From Actinomycetes bacterium (lineage in GTDB: Bacteria; Actinomycetota; CALGFH01), in the NCBI GenBank assembly GCA_030152105.1, contig JASLIH010000291.1, positions 1 to 6,892 of the forward strand: a stretch of DNA of 6,892 nucleotides, written 5' to 3'. A program made the position numbers and the translations under genes. Each line of letters begins with the position of its first letter. The stretch's first letter is position 1. Shown here piece by piece: positions 5,403 to 6,892 of this stretch. The notes under the pieces were generated by a model. It worked only from the letters and a program-made list of their open reading frames with translations, ran no database searches and was not told the DNA's origin.

Positions 5403-6097
5403 TGATCAGGGTCCTGCTGGTGGACGACCAGGGGCTGGTCCGGGCCGGGTTCCGCGCGCTGCTGGACGACGCCGGGGACGTCGAGGTGGTGGGCGAGGCC
5501 GGGGACGGGGCGGCCGCGGTCGAGCTGGCCCGCTCGACCCGGCCCGACGTCGTCCTCATGGACATCCGCATGCCGGTGATGGACGGGCTGGAGGCCACCC
5601 GCCGCATCGTCGCCGACGAGCTGCTGGCCGGGGTGCGGGTGCTGGTGCTGACCACCTTCGAGCTGGACGAGTACGTGTTCGAGGCGCTGGCCGCCGGGGC
5701 CAGCGGGTTCCTGCTCAAGAACACCGACCCGGTGGAGCTGCTGCGGGCGGTCCGGGTGGTCGCCGAGGGCGAGGCCCTGCTGGCGCCGAGCGTGACCCGG
5801 CGGCTGATCGCCGAGTTCGCCGACCGGGCCGGTCGGAGTGGGATGGGCGCCGCCGGAGGCGGCTCCATGCCGTCCGCCGTCGACCTGTCCCGCCTGACAG
5901 AGCGCGAGCGGGAGGTCATGGCGCTGGCCGGGGCCGGGCTGTCCAACGAGGAGATCGCCGAGCGGCTGGTGGTGAGCCCGGCGACGGCCCGCACCCATGT
6001 CAGCCGGGCCATGGTCAAGCTGGGGGCCCGCGACCGGGCCCAGCTGGTCGTCTTCGCCTACGAGTCCGGCCTGGTCAGCCCCGGCCACCTCGGCTGA
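5402..6097 (+). CDS. NarL/LuxR-type response regulator
   Basis: The product (231 residues) is the DNA-binding partner of the kinase ending 22 nt upstream. The receiver domain (2-120) has the acidic pair Asp8-Asp9, phospho-acceptor Asp54 in VLMDIRMP, the Thr84-Thr85 switch and Lys106 in FLLKN. A Gly/Ser-rich linker (about 141-160) leads to a LuxR-type helix-turn-helix at 165-222: LTEREREVMALAGAGLSNEE, then IAERLVVSPATARTHVSRAM and VKLGARDRAQ. No residue essential to the family is missing. The GTG is the only start consistent with the receiver fold, because the frame immediately upstream overlaps the kinase end without another good start. Regulators of this class bind short dyads as dimers and often control their own operon and a neighbouring transporter. 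The dyads at 4104-4129 and 6100-6120 flank this operon and fit that role. Confidence 0.95.
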   Translation: MIRVLLVDDQGLVRAGFRALLDDAGDVEVVGEAGDGAAAVELARSTRPDVVLMDIRMPVMDGLEATRRIVADELLAGVRVLVLTTFELDEYVFEALAAGASGFLLKNTDPVELLRAVRVVAEGEALLAPSVTRRLIAEFADRAGRSGMGAAGGGSMPSAVDLSRLTEREREVMALAGAGLSNEEIAERLVVSPATARTHVSRAMVKLGARDRAQLVVFAYESGLVSPGHLG

Positions 6098-6099
6098 GG

Positions 6100-6120
6100 T
6101 ACGCCCGCCGCCGTAGCCGG
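6100..6120. promoter_or_regulatory. Second copy of the inverted repeat, candidate operator (site 2)
   Basis: TACGC (6100-6104), a 6-nt centre, then CCGTAGCCGG (6111-6120). Compared with site 1, the left core TACGC is identical, the centre length is the same, and the right arm matches 9 of 10 bases. The left arm outside the core reads GG rather than GGC. It starts 3 nt after the regulator stop codon and about 117 nt before the transporter ATG. It could also act in RNA as a weak stem, but no T-run follows. Confidence 0.5.
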
Positions 6121-6225
6121 CCGGGCCGCCCTGCGCGGGATGTGCAGGCACCGAGCCGCCTCCCGGCCGACGCCCCGCCCCGCCCGCCGGCGGCACGATC
6201 GGGCGACCAGCCGCCAGCGATCCCC

Positions 6226-6230
6226 GGAGG
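6226..6230 (+). promoter_or_regulatory. Shine-Dalgarno of the MMPL transporter gene
   Basis: GGAGG lies 6 nt before the ATG at 6237, an ideal spacing. It decides the start of this edge-truncated gene and marks it as translated from a leader, unlike the kinase gene. Confidence 0.75.
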
Positions 6231-6236
6231 CGACCA

Positions 6237-6892
6237 ATGCCGCGCCTGACCCACTTCCTGCTCCGCCACAAGCTCGCCGTGGTCGCGGCCTGGCTGGTCG
6301 TCCTGGTCGCCGGCGGCGCCGCCGCCGGGGTGGTGCCGGGCCGGCTGTCCCAGGAGTTCGCCTTCCCGGGGCAGGAGGGCTACGAGGCCAACGTGGCCAT
6401 CCTGGAGGCCTACGGCAACGGCGGGCCCGGCAACCCGCTGGTCCCGGTGGTGACGCTGCCCGAAGGCACCACGGTGGACAGCCCCGGGACCCGCGACGCC
6501 CTCGCCCGGGCGTTCGCCGGGGTCGCCGCCGACCCGCGGCTGCGGGTCCTGGCCTGGCCGGCCACCACCGGCGACCGCCGCCTGGTGGTCGACGGCGGCC
6601 GGGTCGTCTACGCCCTGGTGTGGGGCCCCTTCCAGGGCCAGGAGGGTGGCGACCCGGCGACCGGCCAGCAGGTCGCCGGCGGCCTTCGCCGGGCCCTCCC
6701 GGCCGGCACCGATGTCCAGGTCACCGGTCTCGACCAGCTCCGGGCCACCGCCGCCGAGGAGCCGGCCGACACCGGCGTGCTGGTCGAGACCCTGGTCGGG
6801 GCCGTTGGGGCGCTGTGCGTGCTGGGCTTCGTGTTCGGCTCGTTCCTGGCCCTGGTGCCGCTGCTCATCGCGGCTGTTGCCATCCTGACCAC
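6237..6892 (+). CDS. MMPL/RND-superfamily transporter, N-terminal part (cut by window end)
   Basis: The frame is open from the ATG to the window edge: 218 complete codons, of a family usually about 700-750 residues or longer. MMPL proteins are proton-driven membrane exporters of lipids, drugs or other hydrophobic compounds. The first helix is at about 12-34 (LAVVAAWLVVLVAGGAAAGV). An extracytoplasmic domain follows, with family-like LSQEFAFPGQEGYEANVAIL (38-57) and VVTLPEG near 71-77. TGLDQLRATAAEE then leads to GVLVETLVGAVGALCVLGFV and FGSFLALVPLLIAAVAIL, the second and third helices, typical of actinobacterial MMPL proteins. The gene is in the same direction as the kinase-regulator pair, 139 nt downstream, with site 2 in the gap. 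Control of this exporter by the two-component pair is therefore likely but unproven. The substrate cannot be inferred. Confidence 0.9.
   Translation, partial: MPRLTHFLLRHKLAVVAAWLVVLVAGGAAAGVVPGRLSQEFAFPGQEGYEANVAILEAYGNGGPGNPLVPVVTLPEGTTVDSPGTRDALARAFAGVAADPRLRVLAWPATTGDRRLVVDGGRVVYALVWGPFQGQEGGDPATGQQVAGGLRRALPAGTDVQVTGLDQLRATAAEEPADTGVLVETLVGAVGALCVLGFVFGSFLALVPLLIAAVAILT

Noticed and set aside
4696..6018. Long minus-strand open frame opposite the kinase and regulator
   Set aside because: Low-complexity Ser/Arg/Ala-rich translation with no motif; both plus-strand genes have all their family motifs.
6118..6169. 8-bp inverted repeat CGGCCGGG / CCCGGCCG in the regulator-transporter gap
   Set aside because: Purely G/C arms with a 36-nt loop are expected by chance at this composition; no T-run follows, so it is not supported as a terminator.
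5180..6271. Minus-strand open frame spanning the regulator and the transporter upstream region
   Set aside because: Gly/Arg/Pro/His-rich shadow frame with no recognisable domain, lying over a confident response regulator.

Overview
The window comes from a very high-GC bacterium (about three quarters G+C by eye, not counted), with codon third positions almost always G or C. The gene families point to an actinobacterium (Actinomycetota): a Tat/lipoprotein-type GH3 hydrolase, a DesK/NarL-type two-component pair with a leaderless kinase, an actinobacterial-type MMPL transporter, and TANNNT -10 boxes without a clear -35. I cannot name a genus. I see no tRNA, rRNA, CRISPR array, insertion sequence or other sign of a mobile element.

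Left part (1-3390), carbohydrate enzymes, both on the plus strand. An exported family 3 glycoside hydrolase (NagZ-like, probably a beta-N-acetylhexosaminidase acting on cell-wall amino sugars) is followed after 149 bp by a 644-residue amylosucrase-type GH13 enzyme (sucrose to alpha-1,4-glucan plus fructose). The gap contains a -10-like box, a 9-bp inverted repeat and a strong Shine-Dalgarno, so the second gene probably has its own promoter.

Middle (3418-4041, minus strand). A small protein with an ABM-type ferredoxin-like domain followed by two membrane helices converges on the amylosucrase gene and is divergent from the kinase. Its role is unknown.

Right part (4100-6892), a sensing and export module on the plus strand: a membrane histidine kinase, a NarL/LuxR-type response regulator 22 nt downstream, then the first 218 residues of an MMPL/RND-type membrane transporter cut by the window edge. 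The kinase looks leaderless, with a -10 box 6 nt before its ATG.

The most interesting signal is non-coding. A perfect 10-bp inverted repeat in the divergent ABM/kinase intergenic region (4104-4129) recurs with the same 6-nt centre spacing, and with 9 of 10 bases of the right arm, between the response regulator and the transporter (6100-6120). A further half-site lies near the kinase promoter. This suggests one operator shared by the two-component operon and the transporter, most simply the binding site of the response regulator itself. That is inference from sequence only.
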